From Scybalenecus merdavium (GTDB taxonomy: Bacteria; Bacillota; Clostridia; Oscillospirales; Acutalibacteraceae), in contig DVNM01000028.1 in NCBI GenBank assembly GCA_018714405.1, positions 1 to 64,000 on the forward strand: 64,000 nucleotides of DNA, given 5' to 3'. The stretch's first letter is position 1, and each line of letters opens with the position of its first letter. Below are positions 43,738-51,961 of the stretch, one piece after another. Both the position numbers and the translations under genes were made by a program. The notes under the pieces were generated by a model. The model made no database searches, was not told the origin of the DNA, and saw only the letters and a program-made list of their open reading frames with translations.

Positions 43738-44454
43738 CTAACGGATGTATTTTTGCAGAAAATCTTTTCGGGCGTTCGTCTCAAGCCGGTCGTCCAGCAC
43801 CTGCAGCGTGACAGGGCCGTATTTCTTTTGCAGCGCCGTTTGCAGCATATGGTCGGCAAAAGCGGGATTGCGCGGCAGAAACGGCCCGTGCGCATATGTG
43901 CCGAACGTATTTTTATAGTGCGCGCCCTCTGTTTTATCTTTCCCGTTGTTGCCAAAGCCGCGCACCACGCGCCCGAGCGGCGGCACGTTTCCAAGATATG
44001 TGCGCCCGGCATGGTTTTCAAAGCCGACCGCCACCGTGCTGCCGCAGCGAAAGGCAAAATTACCGATCAGGCGCTTCTCCCCCGCCACGGTGTACAGATC
44101 GAGCGCGCCGGAAAACACCAGCCGCTTGCCATCTGCCGCCTGGTAATACCGGCCGAGAAGCTGGTAGCCGCCGCAGATGGCCAAAACGACACGCCCCTGC
44201 TCCACGATCTGACACAAGGCTGCATCCTTGCCCATATTTTTTAAATCACCAAGCAAGACGCCCTGCTCAAAATCCTGCCCGCCGCCGATAAAATAAATGT
44301 CGTAATCTGTCGGCAAAGGCAGGCCGCACGGGAATTCATCGATCTGCACCGCAACGCCCCGCATGCGGCTGCGCCAGCAAAGGCAGCGCAGATTGCCGCC
44401 GTCGCCGTAAAGATTCAAAAGATCCGGGTACACATAAGCGATCTTCAGCATCAT
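43738..44454 (-). CDS. gatD: Lipid II isoglutaminyl synthase, glutaminase subunit GatD
   Basis: Releases ammonia from glutamine for MurT, which amidates the D-Glu of lipid II. 238 residues of class I glutamine amidotransferase type. The nucleophile Cys94 is in LAICGGYQLLG, at the same number as in S. aureus GatD; the histidine is in TYAHGPFLPRNP. The start overlaps the murT stop as ATGA, so the two subunits are coupled. Cobyric acid synthase-type amidotransferases are related, but the MurT partner settles the role. Confidence 0.92.
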   Translation of the reverse strand: MMLKIAYVYPDLLNLYGDGGNLRCLCWRSRMRGVAVQIDEFPCGLPLPTDYDIYFIGGGQDFEQGVLLGDLKNMGKDAALCQIVEQGRVVLAICGGYQLLGRYYQAADGKRLVFSGALDLYTVAGEKRLIGNFAFRCGSTVAVGFENHAGRTYLGNVPPLGRVVRGFGNNGKDKTEGAHYKNTFGTYAHGPFLPRNPAFADHMLQTALQKKYGPVTLQVLDDRLETNARKDFLQKYIR

Positions 44455-45821
44455 TCGTAAAACGCCTCTTTCCCAAACTTCTGCGCAAAGGCCGGGCGCA
44501 GGCGCATCATGGCCGTGTAGGTCGGCACGATGTAAAAATCATTTTCGCTTTCTGCGGTCGTGCGCAAAAGCAGGCCTTCTTTTTCAAAATCCAGCAGGCA
44601 GATGTTCTGCGCCTCAAACCCCATAAGCTTCAGGCAAAGCGCCATATCGTAAGCGCGCCGGCCGCTGACATACACCCGGCAAAGCGGCACACCGGCGCGC
44701 AGCAGCGGCGAATAGTCCACATCGTAGATCCACGAAACGTCGCGCCCGTCCGCCGCCAGGTCGTTCAGGCAAAAACAGACGTCAAACGGCCTTTGGCTTT
44801 TGGCGATCTGTGCATTCACAAGCGAAAAGCCGGCCGGATTTTTCACCAGAAGCATACGGATCTGGTGCGTAGACGCAGCAAAGGTCTCGTTGCGGCCAAA
44901 TGCACCGGAAAATGTTTCCAGCGCGCGGAAGATGATGCTTTCCGGCAGCTTTGCACAGTAAAGCGCCGCAGCAGCGGCCAGCGCATTGTATACATTATAG
45001 ATACCGGGCAAATTGATGCGCACATGCCGCACACTGCCGGGCAAGTGTATTTCTGCTGTGCTGCTTTGCGCCTGCAGACCGGAAAGCACTGAGACGTAAA
45101 CATCCGGCCTGCGGCGCTGATAGCCGCAGTTTGGGCAGGAAAAGCCGCCGAGCTGCGCATAAGTTCGGTAGGTATAACGGTAAGGCTCGCCGCAGAAAAG
45201 GCAGCGCGCCGCATCAGACGGCACATTGCCCGGGAAATGCCCGCAGGCCGCCTGCTCCATGCCAAATGTAAACACGCGTCCATGCACTGCACGCGAAAGC
45301 GAAAATGTCAGCGGGCAGTCGCCGTTTAGCACCACCGTGCTTTCAGGGCATTTCTGTACCGAACGGCGCAGCACCGAAAGTGTGTGCGCCACCTCGCCGT
45401 AGCGGTCAAGCTGGTCGCGAAACACATTGGTCACCACGATCACATCCGGCTGCAGAAAATCCGACACCGACAAAAAAGCGTTTTCGTCACACTCGATCAC
45501 GGCATAGTGCCGCCGTATCTGCCCTTTTAACGTGCAGTTTTGAATAAAAGCCGTTGCGATGCCGGTGATCAGATTGGCGCCGGAGCGGTTCAGAAAATAC
45601 GGCGTTTTGCTCAGCACGAACGCACGCTCGATCATACGGCAGACGGTCGTTTTGCCGTTGGTGCCGGTCACCAAGATCACCCTGACGCCTTGCGACAGTT
45701 TTTTTAAAATGCGGCTGTCAAAAAGCAGCGCCAAACGCCCGGGCAGCGTGGTCGCGCCGCGCTTTAAAATTTTTAAAAGAAAAGCCGTCAGCTTGGCGGC
45801 CAAAAGCGCTAAATATTTCAT
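44451..45821 (-). CDS. murT: Lipid II isoglutaminyl synthase, Mur-ligase subunit MurT
   Basis: Amidates the alpha-carboxylate of D-iso-glutamate in lipid II with ATP and ammonia from GatD. 456 residues: a short hydrophobic start, a Mur-ligase core with P-loop LVTGTNGKTTVCRM, ECDENAF and NVFRDQLDRYGE, a zinc ribbon inserted in the core (CLFCGEP then CPNCG), and a C-terminal DUF1727-type domain. ATG 45821 was chosen; the AAGGTGG upstream is 13 bases away, slightly long. The frame continues upstream to 46016 only across the divergent gene. Confidence 0.92.
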   Translation of the reverse strand: MKYLALLAAKLTAFLLKILKRGATTLPGRLALLFDSRILKKLSQGVRVILVTGTNGKTTVCRMIERAFVLSKTPYFLNRSGANLITGIATAFIQNCTLKGQIRRHYAVIECDENAFLSVSDFLQPDVIVVTNVFRDQLDRYGEVAHTLSVLRRSVQKCPESTVVLNGDCPLTFSLSRAVHGRVFTFGMEQAACGHFPGNVPSDAARCLFCGEPYRYTYRTYAQLGGFSCPNCGYQRRRPDVYVSVLSGLQAQSSTAEIHLPGSVRHVRINLPGIYNVYNALAAAAALYCAKLPESIIFRALETFSGAFGRNETFAASTHQIRMLLVKNPAGFSLVNAQIAKSQRPFDVCFCLNDLAADGRDVSWIYDVDYSPLLRAGVPLCRVYVSGRRAYDMALCLKLMGFEAQNICLLDFEKEGLLLRTTAESENDFYIVPTYTAMMRLRPAFAQKFGKEAFYE

Positions 45822-45856
45822 ACGTTCTGCACATCCACCTTTTGTGTCTATAAAAA

Positions 45857-45885
45857 TTGTATTTATTTCGGCGGACATATATGAT
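45857..45885 (+). promoter_or_regulatory. Promoter of the inositol monophosphatase gene
   Basis: TTGTAT (45857-45862), a 17-base spacer and TATGAT (45880-45885), 22 bases before the ATG. It lies in the divergent gap with murT. Confidence 0.6.
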
Positions 45886-45907
45886 AAAATAAAGTGAGGT
45901 GATCCGA

Positions 45908-46675
45908 ATGATTGAGAAATGGCTGGAAGTCGTAAAAAAGGCCGGCACGATCGTTTTGCGTGCGCACGGCGATAAAGGCATCCGCCAAAAATCCGGCGAG
46001 ACCGATTTGGTGACACAGTACGACGTAGAAGTGCAGCGATTTTTGACCGAAAAGCTTTCGGCGCTTGTACCTGGCTGCAGCTTTTTCGGCGAAGAGGGCG
46101 CCGGCGACAAAACGCTGACAGACGGCTGGTGCTTTATTATCGACCCGATCGACGGCACGACGAATTTTATAAAAGGCTACGGCCACTGCTGCGTATCCGT
46201 TGGCCTGGCCAAAGACCGGGAAATGGTCTGCGGTGCGGTGTTTGACCCGTTTGCGAACGAACTGTTTTACGCAGAAAAAGGCAAGGGCGCGTTTTTAAAC
46301 GGCCGGCCGATCCGCTGTTCAGACTGCGAACTCAGCAAGGCGCTTGTAGCATTCGGCACCTGCCCCTACGAACACGAACTGGCCGACAAAACGTTTGATA
46401 CAGCCAAAAAGCTGTTTTTGAACAGCCTGGAGATCCGCCGCGGCGGCAGTGCGGCGCTAGACATCTGCTATGTAGCCAGCGGCAAATGCGATCTGTACTT
46501 TGAATACATTCTGCGGCCTTGGGACTTTGCGGCGGCCACGCTGATTTTGCAGGAGGCCGGCGGCCTGGCCATGACGACCGACGGCGCGCCCATTGATTTT
46601 TCCAAGACCGGCAGCTACCTTTGCGGCAACGAAAAAACGACAGAAGCCTTTTTTGAACTGACCGGCAGACCATAA
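45908..46675 (+). CDS. Inositol monophosphatase family protein
   Basis: A 255-residue Mg/Li-sensitive-type phosphatase. Metal-binding motifs: GEEGAGD with the glutamate pair, the signature DPIDGTTNFIKGYGHCCVS, and the C-terminal WDFAAATLILQEAGG. ATG 45908 follows GAGGTGA. Substrates in bacteria include inositol-1-phosphate, fructose-1,6-bisphosphate and nucleotides such as PAP, and the sequence does not decide. Monocistronic: own promoter and a strong terminator. Confidence 0.88.
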   Translation: MIEKWLEVVKKAGTIVLRAHGDKGIRQKSGETDLVTQYDVEVQRFLTEKLSALVPGCSFFGEEGAGDKTLTDGWCFIIDPIDGTTNFIKGYGHCCVSVGLAKDREMVCGAVFDPFANELFYAEKGKGAFLNGRPIRCSDCELSKALVAFGTCPYEHELADKTFDTAKKLFLNSLEIRRGGSAALDICYVASGKCDLYFEYILRPWDFAAATLILQEAGGLAMTTDGAPIDFSKTGSYLCGNEKTTEAFFELTGRP

Positions 46676-46691
46676 AACAACAAACGATAAA

Positions 46692-46734
46692 AAACACCGG
46701 CGGCGCGCAGAAAACCTGCGCGCCGCCGGTGTTT
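46692..46734. terminator. Bidirectional terminator, perfect 19-bp stem
   Basis: 46692-46710 pairs completely with 46716-46734 around AAAAC. T tracts lie on both sides; the longer one is on the minus strand. It ends the inositol monophosphatase transcript (+) and would end the candidate small RNA (minus). Confidence 0.92.
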
Positions 46735-46813
46735 ATCATGGCGTGAATTGCATCAACAAAATCAATATGCGTTACTGACAACATGGTGATGCTTGAGTTA
46801 GAGGAAACTAACC
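46692..46813 (-). ncRNA. Candidate small RNA of about 120 bases
   Basis: A consensus-like minus-strand promoter (46820-46849) predicts a start near 46813, and a strong terminator ends at 46692, with no protein gene between. The 5' end folds at once into GTTAG-6-CTAAC (46797-46812). A longer-range GCATCA/TGATGC pairing is possible in the middle, and the terminator stem closes the molecule. A minus-strand frame opens at an ATG near 46784 but has no ribosome-binding site and runs on through the terminator. The gap 46676-46978 (303 bases) otherwise holds only this unit and the mntR-type promoter. Function unknown. Confidence 0.5.
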
Positions 46814-46819
46814 AAAAGT

Positions 46820-46849
46820 AGTATAGCAGACTCAGCACGCCCGTGTCAA
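46820..46849 (-). promoter_or_regulatory. Promoter of the candidate small RNA
   Basis: On the minus strand, TTGACA (46844-46849), an 18-base spacer and TATACT (46820-46825). Confidence 0.7.
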
Positions 46850-46896
46850 GTTTTTTACGCCAAAAAACCGAACGGCGAACATTTTACAGGCGCGGC

Positions 46897-46925
46897 TTGA
46901 AATTTTAAAGTGCGGCGTGTATAAT
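46897..46925 (+). promoter_or_regulatory. Promoter of the DtxR/MntR-type regulator
   Basis: TTGAAA (46897-46902), a 17-base spacer and TATAAT (46920-46925). Its predicted start near 46932 favours the ATG at 46979 over one at 46940. Confidence 0.75.
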
Positions 46926-46978
46926 AAAACAGAAAGTACATGTTTGCCGCAAAAGCAGACAGCGAAAGCAGTGATCGA

Positions 46979-47371
46979 ATGAAAATCCTTGAATCCGCAG
47001 AAAACTACCTGGAAACGATTCTCGTTTTGCACAACCGTAAAGGCCAGGTGCGCTCCATTGACATTGCCAATGAACTAGAGTTTTCCAAGCCCAGCGTCAG
47101 CGTGGCCATGAAACGGCTGCGCGAAAACGGCTACATCACCATGGATTACGACGGCTATATTGAACTGACCGATGCCGGGCGTAAAATTGCCGACTCCGTT
47201 TACGACCGCCACACAACACTGACCGAGTGCCTGACGCGCATTGGCGTTGACCCAAAAACGGCCGCAGAAGACGCCTGCCGTGTAGAACACGTCATCAGCG
47301 AAGAAACGTTCCACGCCATCAAAGCGCACCTGAATACAGCAGCCGCACGCAATAACGAGGCAGAAGCATAA
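46979..47371 (+). CDS. DtxR/MntR family metal-dependent transcriptional regulator
   Basis: 130 residues. The N-terminal winged helix (KILESAENYLETILVLHNRKG, then SIDIANELEFSKPSVSVAMK with the recognition helix) is typical, followed by the dimerisation/metal-binding part with RHTTLTECL and CRVEHVIS, where Cys/Glu/His metal ligands of MntR-type proteins lie. No SH3-like third domain, so closer to MntR than DtxR/IdeR. Metal (Mn or Fe) and targets are not determined; no metal transporter is adjacent. The start 46979 is set by the promoter position. Confidence 0.82.
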   Translation: MKILESAENYLETILVLHNRKGQVRSIDIANELEFSKPSVSVAMKRLRENGYITMDYDGYIELTDAGRKIADSVYDRHTTLTECLTRIGVDPKTAAEDACRVEHVISEETFHAIKAHLNTAAARNNEAEA

Positions 47372-47385
47372 AGAAAAACCATAAC

Positions 47386-47419
47386 AAAAGCACCGCATAC
47401 AAAAATGTGCGGTGCTTTT
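47386..47419. terminator. Bidirectional terminator after the regulator
   Basis: A perfect 12-bp stem (AAAAGCACCGCA with TGCGGTGCTTTT) and a ten-base loop. It can serve the regulator (+) and the truncated phosphotransferase gene (minus), whose stop is at 47425. Confidence 0.85.
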
Positions 47420-47424
47420 ATTAT

Positions 47425-47889
47425 TCAAAACACATGCGTGCCCTTATACCAGGTCGGGACATCCAGCTTAAACCCGTCCCACCACTGCATTTGGCAGGCA
47501 TTTACCTTTTTTGCGGTGGCCACTTCCCTTTCTCCAAACCGAACGGCCCACGGCAGGTGCGAGATCATGGATTCAGCCGTATAAAACTTGAGAATGGGGA
47601 AAAAATCGCCGGGAATCTTGTCTTCAAAATAGCCGTTGATCAGCCCGGTCTCAAAATATTCGCTTTGCATGACGTTCCAGCAAAACGGCTTCAGTTCATC
47701 ATAGGGATCGCCGGCGCCGCTTCTATCGAAATCGATCACACCGATGCGGCCGTCCCGCACGATCATATTGCCCAGATGGTAATCGCCGTGGCAAAGGACC
47801 TGCGGCCGGTCTTTCATCAAAAACACATGGCTTTTATAGTAATCCAAAATTTCTTCCTGCAACGGGATCCTGCGGGGACAAAGCTGCAT
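47425..47889 (-). pseudogene. N-terminally truncated aminoglycoside-phosphotransferase-family protein
   Basis: Only the C-lobe of an APH/choline-kinase-like fold is present (154 residues). The catalytic loop CHGDYHLGNM (about residues 33-42) and the metal-binding IDFDRSGAGDPYDEL are intact. The N-lobe with the ATP-binding sheet, normally 100 or more residues, is missing: an in-frame TAA lies about ten codons upstream and the gene starts right after the terminator of the hydrogenase gene. A good GGAGGAAGC precedes ATG 47889, so the fragment may be translated. Probably a decayed gene; a non-kinase role cannot be excluded. Confidence 0.6.
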
Positions 47890-47949
47890 ATGCTTCCTCC
47901 GAATGCGGCTTTATTTTGGCAAGCCGCAAGACCCTGCACAAACCGGTAG

Positions 47950-47979
47950 AAAACGCCCGAATATAGATCCGGGCGTTTT
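47950..47979. terminator. Terminator after the [FeFe] hydrogenase gene
   Basis: A 10-bp stem (AAAACGCCCG with CGGGCGTTTT) and a ten-base loop. The stem is 19 bases after the hydrogenase stop (minus); the T run is actually longer on the plus strand. Confidence 0.7.
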
Positions 47980-47997
47980 TTATACTTTCTATTAAAA

Positions 47998-49413
47998 TTA
48001 AAGTTCGGTTTGGATCGCATCCACAATCTTGCTCTCTTTGGCAGTCTTGGCATAGTTGTCAATGCGCATTTTGTTCGTTTCCATATGCGTCAGACAGCCG
48101 GCGCCGCCGATACAGCCGCCGAGGCAGGCCATGCCTTCGATAAAATTCTTGTCGAGCATGCCCTTCGACGCCTTGAGCAGGTTGACACGGCATTCGCCGA
48201 TGCCGTTTGAGCTGATCGCTTTCAGCGTAAAGTCGTGGTAGCCGAGCTCTTTGAGCGCTTCCTGCACCGCCTCGGCCAAACCGCCGCAGCGGGCAAAGAT
48301 GCGGCCGTAGAACGTGGCGGTGTCGAGCTGCGTTTCACCGAGTGTGGTAATGTCGATGTCGCGCGAGGCAAACAACGCCTCCAGTTCCTGGAACGTAAGG
48401 ACACAGTCAACGTACGGCTTGACTTCTTCGCGCTGGATCTCCATCTTCTTAGCCGTACACGGACCAATAAAGATCACTTTGGCATTCGGGTGCGCCAGCT
48501 TGACTTCACGCGAGACCGTAGCCATCGGCGAAAGGTTGGTCGAAATATTGCCGCGCAGCTTCGGGAACGACTTTTCAATGTAGGAAACAAATGCCGGGCA
48601 GCACGACGAAGTCAGAAAGCCTTTTTCAGCCAGTTCCTTCGCCTCATTGTAAGACACCATGTCGGCGCCGAGCGCCGCTTCAATGATTTGGGTAAATCCA
48701 AGCGCCTTGATGCCGCTGAGCACCTGGCCAAGCTTGGCGTAGGTAAACTGACTGGCAATGGACGGCGCAATAACGGCGTAAACTTCCCCGCCGCTTTTGA
48801 GCATTTGGATAGCGTCCAGGATATAGGACTTGTCCACGATGGCGCCGAACGGGCACTTATAGCTGCAGGCGCCGCAGGAAATGCACTTTTCGTTGTCGAT
48901 ATGCGCCGCATTGTTTTCACCCTTGGAGATCGCCTTGATCTGGCAGGCGCGCTCACACGGACGGCTGAAATTCATGATAGCCGTATAGGGGCAGACCTTG
49001 GCGCACTGGCCGCAGTTGATGCATTTTTCCTTGTCGATATGCGCTTTCAGGTTTTCATCGTATGTAATAGCGCCGCGCGGACAAACCGTTTCACAGTGGT
49101 GCGCAATACAGCCGCGGCAGGCGCTGGTGACCTCGTAACCGGAAGTCGGACATTCATCGCAGGCGATGTCAATGACCTCAATGACGTTGGGGTTCGACTT
49201 GTCGCCGCCCATGGCGACCTTGATGCGTTCCTGCACGATGGCGCGTTCTTTATAAACGCAGCAGCGCATGGTCGGCACGTCGCGCGGTACGATCGTCTGC
49301 GGGATGTCCATGATGCGCTCGGCCAGCTTATCCTCCCACGCGGCCTTGGCCACCTCTTTGATCACGTTGTATTTCAACAGCTGAACTTTTGAGTCAAATT
49401 TGCGTACTGCCAT
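47998..49413 (-). CDS. Monomeric [FeFe] hydrogenase, probably group B
   Basis: Evolves or takes up hydrogen with ferredoxin-type electron transfer in the cytoplasm. 471 residues: an N-terminal iron-sulfur part with a CDECPTSGY...CRGC...CETVCP arrangement, two [4Fe-4S] ferredoxin motifs (CINCGQCAKVCP, CISCGACSYKCP), then the H-cluster domain with L1 TSSCCPAF, L2 GPCTAKKME and L3 EGMACLGGCIGGAG. L2 begins with Gly where classical enzymes have Met, and L1 has Ala-Phe after CCP; both fit group B enzymes. ATG 49413 follows GGAGGG. Maturases HydE/F/G are not in the window. Confidence 0.87.
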   Translation of the reverse strand: MAVRKFDSKVQLLKYNVIKEVAKAAWEDKLAERIMDIPQTIVPRDVPTMRCCVYKERAIVQERIKVAMGGDKSNPNVIEVIDIACDECPTSGYEVTSACRGCIAHHCETVCPRGAITYDENLKAHIDKEKCINCGQCAKVCPYTAIMNFSRPCERACQIKAISKGENNAAHIDNEKCISCGACSYKCPFGAIVDKSYILDAIQMLKSGGEVYAVIAPSIASQFTYAKLGQVLSGIKALGFTQIIEAALGADMVSYNEAKELAEKGFLTSSCCPAFVSYIEKSFPKLRGNISTNLSPMATVSREVKLAHPNAKVIFIGPCTAKKMEIQREEVKPYVDCVLTFQELEALFASRDIDITTLGETQLDTATFYGRIFARCGGLAEAVQEALKELGYHDFTLKAISSNGIGECRVNLLKASKGMLDKNFIEGMACLGGCIGGAGCLTHMETNKMRIDNYAKTAKESKIVDAIQTEL

Positions 49414-49459
49414 ACTTCCCTCCACAGAAATTCAACAAATGTTTATAGATTTCATCATT

Positions 49460-49489
49460 ATTTTATGGAACAAAGCAGCCGTTTGTCAA
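49460..49489 (-). promoter_or_regulatory. Promoter of the [FeFe] hydrogenase gene
   Basis: On the minus strand, TTGACA (49484-49489), an 18-base spacer and TAAAAT (49460-49465). Confidence 0.7.
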
Positions 49490-49526
49490 GGCTAACATAC
49501 GAAAACGGCATGGATCGCATAAAAAA

Positions 49527-49554
49527 GGCAGTGCAGCAAAAGCACCGCACTGCC
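49527..49554 (-). terminator. Terminator of the nfnA-nfnB operon
   Basis: An 8-bp stem GGCAGTGC/GCACTGCC followed by a six-T run on the minus strand, 10 bases after the nfnB stop. Confidence 0.8.
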
Positions 49555-49564
49555 AAGAATTTAT

Positions 49565-50971
49565 TTACTTAGAGGATTTTGCCTGAATATACGCATCTAT
49601 TGAAGCCGCGGCTTTCTTGCCGGCGCCCATGGCCAAAATAACAGTCGCAGCGCCGGTCACGGCGTCGCCGCCGGCATAAACGCCCTCTTTGGTGGTCATT
49701 TCATGCTCATCTACGATGATACCGCCGTGGCTGTTGACCTCAAGCCCTTTGGTGGTGGACTTGATGAGCGGATTCGGCGAGGTACCGATCGACATGATCA
49801 CACAGTCCACATCGAGCGTAAACGTGCAGTCCGGCTTCGGCACGGGGCGGCGGCGGCCGCTGGCATCCGGCTCGCCAAGCTCCATTTCCATACATTTGAT
49901 GCCTTTTACAAGAAAATCGTCATCGCCCAAGATCTCGACCGGGTTGCTGAGCAGTTTAAAGATGATGCCCTCTTCCTCGGCATGCTCCACTTCTTCGGCA
50001 CGGGCGGGCAGTTCCTCGCGCGAACGTCTGTAAACGATGTACACATTTTCGGCGCCAAGGCGCTTTGCGCAGCGCGCGGCGTCCATAGCCACGTTGCCGC
50101 CGCCGACGACCGCCACATTCTTGGCGTGTTCGATCGGCGTGGCGCTGCCCTCTTTATATGCTTTCATCAGGTTGACGCGCGTCAAAAACTCATTGGCGGA
50201 ATACACGCCGTTCAGGCTTTCACCCGGAATATTCATGAAACGCGGCAGACCGGCGCCCGAACCGATAAACACCGCCTCGAAGCCCTCTTCCTGCATCAGC
50301 TCATCGACCGTAAGGGACTTACCGATCACAACGTTTGTATCCACTTTCACGCCAAGGTCTTTCAGACCGTCGATCTCTTTTTGCACAATGGCTTTCGGCA
50401 GTCTGAACTCCGGAATACCGTAAACCAGTACGCCGCCGGCCAGATGCAGCGCCTCAAAAATCGTGACATCGTAACCTTTTTTCGCCAGATCGCCGGCACA
50501 GGTCAGGCCGCTGGGGCCGGAACCGACCACAGCAACTTTGTGCCCGTTCGAGGCCGGACGCTGCGGCTTTTCGGTGCTGTGCGCATTGTGGTAATCAGCT
50601 ACAAAGCGTTCCAGACGGCCGATACCGACCGGTTCGTTTTTAATGCCGCGCACGCATTTGCCCTCGCACTGCGTTTCCTGCGGGCATACGCGGCCGCAGA
50701 CTGCGGGCAGAGAGCTGCTTTTGGCAATGATCTGGTAAGCCTCTTCAAAATTTCCTTCAGCCACCTGCGCAATAAAAGCAGGGATGTCGATCTGGACGGG
50801 GCAGCCGGAAGTACAGGGCTTATTTTTGCAGTGCAGGCAGCGCTTTGCCTCGTCGATTGCCGTTTCTGCATCGTAACCAAGTGCCACCTCTAAAAAGTTC
50901 TTGTTTCTTACATCAGGCGCCTGGCTGGGCATTGGGTTTTTGTCCGGGCGCATATTGGGCATATTCGGCAT
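49565..50971 (-). CDS. nfnB: NfnB, large subunit of NADH-dependent ferredoxin:NADP+ oxidoreductase (GltD-like)
   Basis: With NfnA it couples reduced ferredoxin and NADH to NADP+ reduction by flavin-based electron bifurcation. 468 residues: an N-terminal domain with cysteine groups for two [4Fe-4S] clusters (CLHCKNKPCTSGCP, CGRVCPQETQCEGKC), an FAD-binding GSGPSGLTCAGDLAKKG and an NADPH-binding GGGNVAMDAARCAKRLG. The same architecture occurs in glutamate synthase small subunits, so the partner gene decides. ATG 50971 shares its A with the nfnA stop (TAATG), and AGGAGG precedes it. Confidence 0.88.
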   Translation of the reverse strand: MPNMPNMRPDKNPMPSQAPDVRNKNFLEVALGYDAETAIDEAKRCLHCKNKPCTSGCPVQIDIPAFIAQVAEGNFEEAYQIIAKSSSLPAVCGRVCPQETQCEGKCVRGIKNEPVGIGRLERFVADYHNAHSTEKPQRPASNGHKVAVVGSGPSGLTCAGDLAKKGYDVTIFEALHLAGGVLVYGIPEFRLPKAIVQKEIDGLKDLGVKVDTNVVIGKSLTVDELMQEEGFEAVFIGSGAGLPRFMNIPGESLNGVYSANEFLTRVNLMKAYKEGSATPIEHAKNVAVVGGGNVAMDAARCAKRLGAENVYIVYRRSREELPARAEEVEHAEEEGIIFKLLSNPVEILGDDDFLVKGIKCMEMELGEPDASGRRRPVPKPDCTFTLDVDCVIMSIGTSPNPLIKSTTKGLEVNSHGGIIVDEHEMTTKEGVYAGGDAVTGAATVILAMGAGKKAAASIDAYIQAKSSK

Positions 50972-51807
50972 TATTCCTGAACCTCCTGTTTGAAAAGATT
51001 GCACGACGCTTCGCGCTCGAAAGATTTATACATGGCGCCGCGTTTCATCGCCTCGTCAAAATCGACCTGGTGACCGTCAAAATCAGGGCCGTCCACACAG
51101 GCGAATTTTGTAACGCCGCCGACCGTCAGGCGGCAGCCGCCGCACATGCCGGTGCCGTCGACCATAATGGGGTTCATGGAAACGACCGTGTCAATATTGT
51201 ACTTTTTGGTCAGCTGGCAGACGAATTTCATCATGATCAGCGGGCCGATCGCAATGACGCGGTCATATTTTTCGCCGGACTGGATCAGTTCCTCCAGTGC
51301 CTTCGTCACCACGCCCTGCTGGCCGTAGCTGCCGTCGTCTGTCATAACGACCAGCTTGTCAGAGCAAGCTTTGAATTCATCCTCAAGGATCAGCAGGTCC
51401 TTGGAACGAAAGCCCACGATGGAGTGCACCTCAGCACCCTCTTCATGAAGCTTTTTAGCGACCGGCCAGGCAATGGCGCAGCCGACACCGCCGCCGACGA
51501 TCGCGACCTTTTGAATGCCCTCCGTCTCCGTCGGCCGACCGAGCGGGCCCACAAAATCCTGCAGGCAGTCGCCGGCATTTTTCATATTGAGCAGCTTGGT
51601 CGTGGCGCCGACGATCTGGAAAATGATCGTAACCGTGCCCGCCTCGCGGTCATAGCCTGCAACGGTAAGCGGGATACGCTCGCCGTTTTCATCCACACGC
51701 AGAATGATAAACTGACCGGGCTGCGCTTTTTTCGCAACGAAAGGCGCCTCGACCACCATTTCCGTAACGGTCGGGTTGAGCTCTCTTTTACTGATGATTT
51801 TATACAT
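50971..51807 (-). CDS. nfnA: NfnA, small subunit of NADH-dependent ferredoxin:NADP+ oxidoreductase
   Basis: 278 residues of the ferredoxin-NADP-reductase/PyrK type: an FAD-binding barrel with QPGQFIILRV and ERIPLTVAGYD, an NAD-binding half with VGGGVGCAIAWPVAKKL, and C-terminal cysteines (MCGGCRLTV, FACVDGP) for a [2Fe-2S] cluster. It sits directly upstream of nfnB with a one-base overlap, the standard operon. Sulfide dehydrogenase subunit B is the older name for relatives. It has its own promoter and a leader hairpin. Confidence 0.88.
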   Translation of the reverse strand: MYKIISKRELNPTVTEMVVEAPFVAKKAQPGQFIILRVDENGERIPLTVAGYDREAGTVTIIFQIVGATTKLLNMKNAGDCLQDFVGPLGRPTETEGIQKVAIVGGGVGCAIAWPVAKKLHEEGAEVHSIVGFRSKDLLILEDEFKACSDKLVVMTDDGSYGQQGVVTKALEELIQSGEKYDRVIAIGPLIMMKFVCQLTKKYNIDTVVSMNPIMVDGTGMCGGCRLTVGGVTKFACVDGPDFDGHQVDFDEAMKRGAMYKSFEREASCNLFKQEVQE

Positions 51808-51828
51808 AAAAACACTCCGCTTACTAAA

Positions 51829-51898
51829 AATTCAGCGAAGCACTCGTAATGAATACCTCGCCGAATTTCATTATATACTACTTTTTCCGGCAAATCAA
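51829..51898 (-). promoter_or_regulatory. Promoter and leader hairpin of nfnAB
   Basis: On the minus strand, TTGATT (51893-51898), a 17-base spacer and TATAAT (51870-51875). The first transcribed bases form an inverted repeat: 51858-51867 with 51829-51838 (9 of 10 paired), which ends before the ribosome-binding site. Confidence 0.72.
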
Positions 51899-51961
51899 AC
51901 ATTTGCCCGGCAAAACTGCAAAAAATTTATTGAAAATTTATCATTTTCTGACAGCTTTGCT

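Noticed and set aside
46332..46838. 168-codon minus-strand frame covering the candidate small RNA
   Set aside because: It runs through the perfect terminator and on antisense into the inositol monophosphatase gene; no ribosome-binding site.
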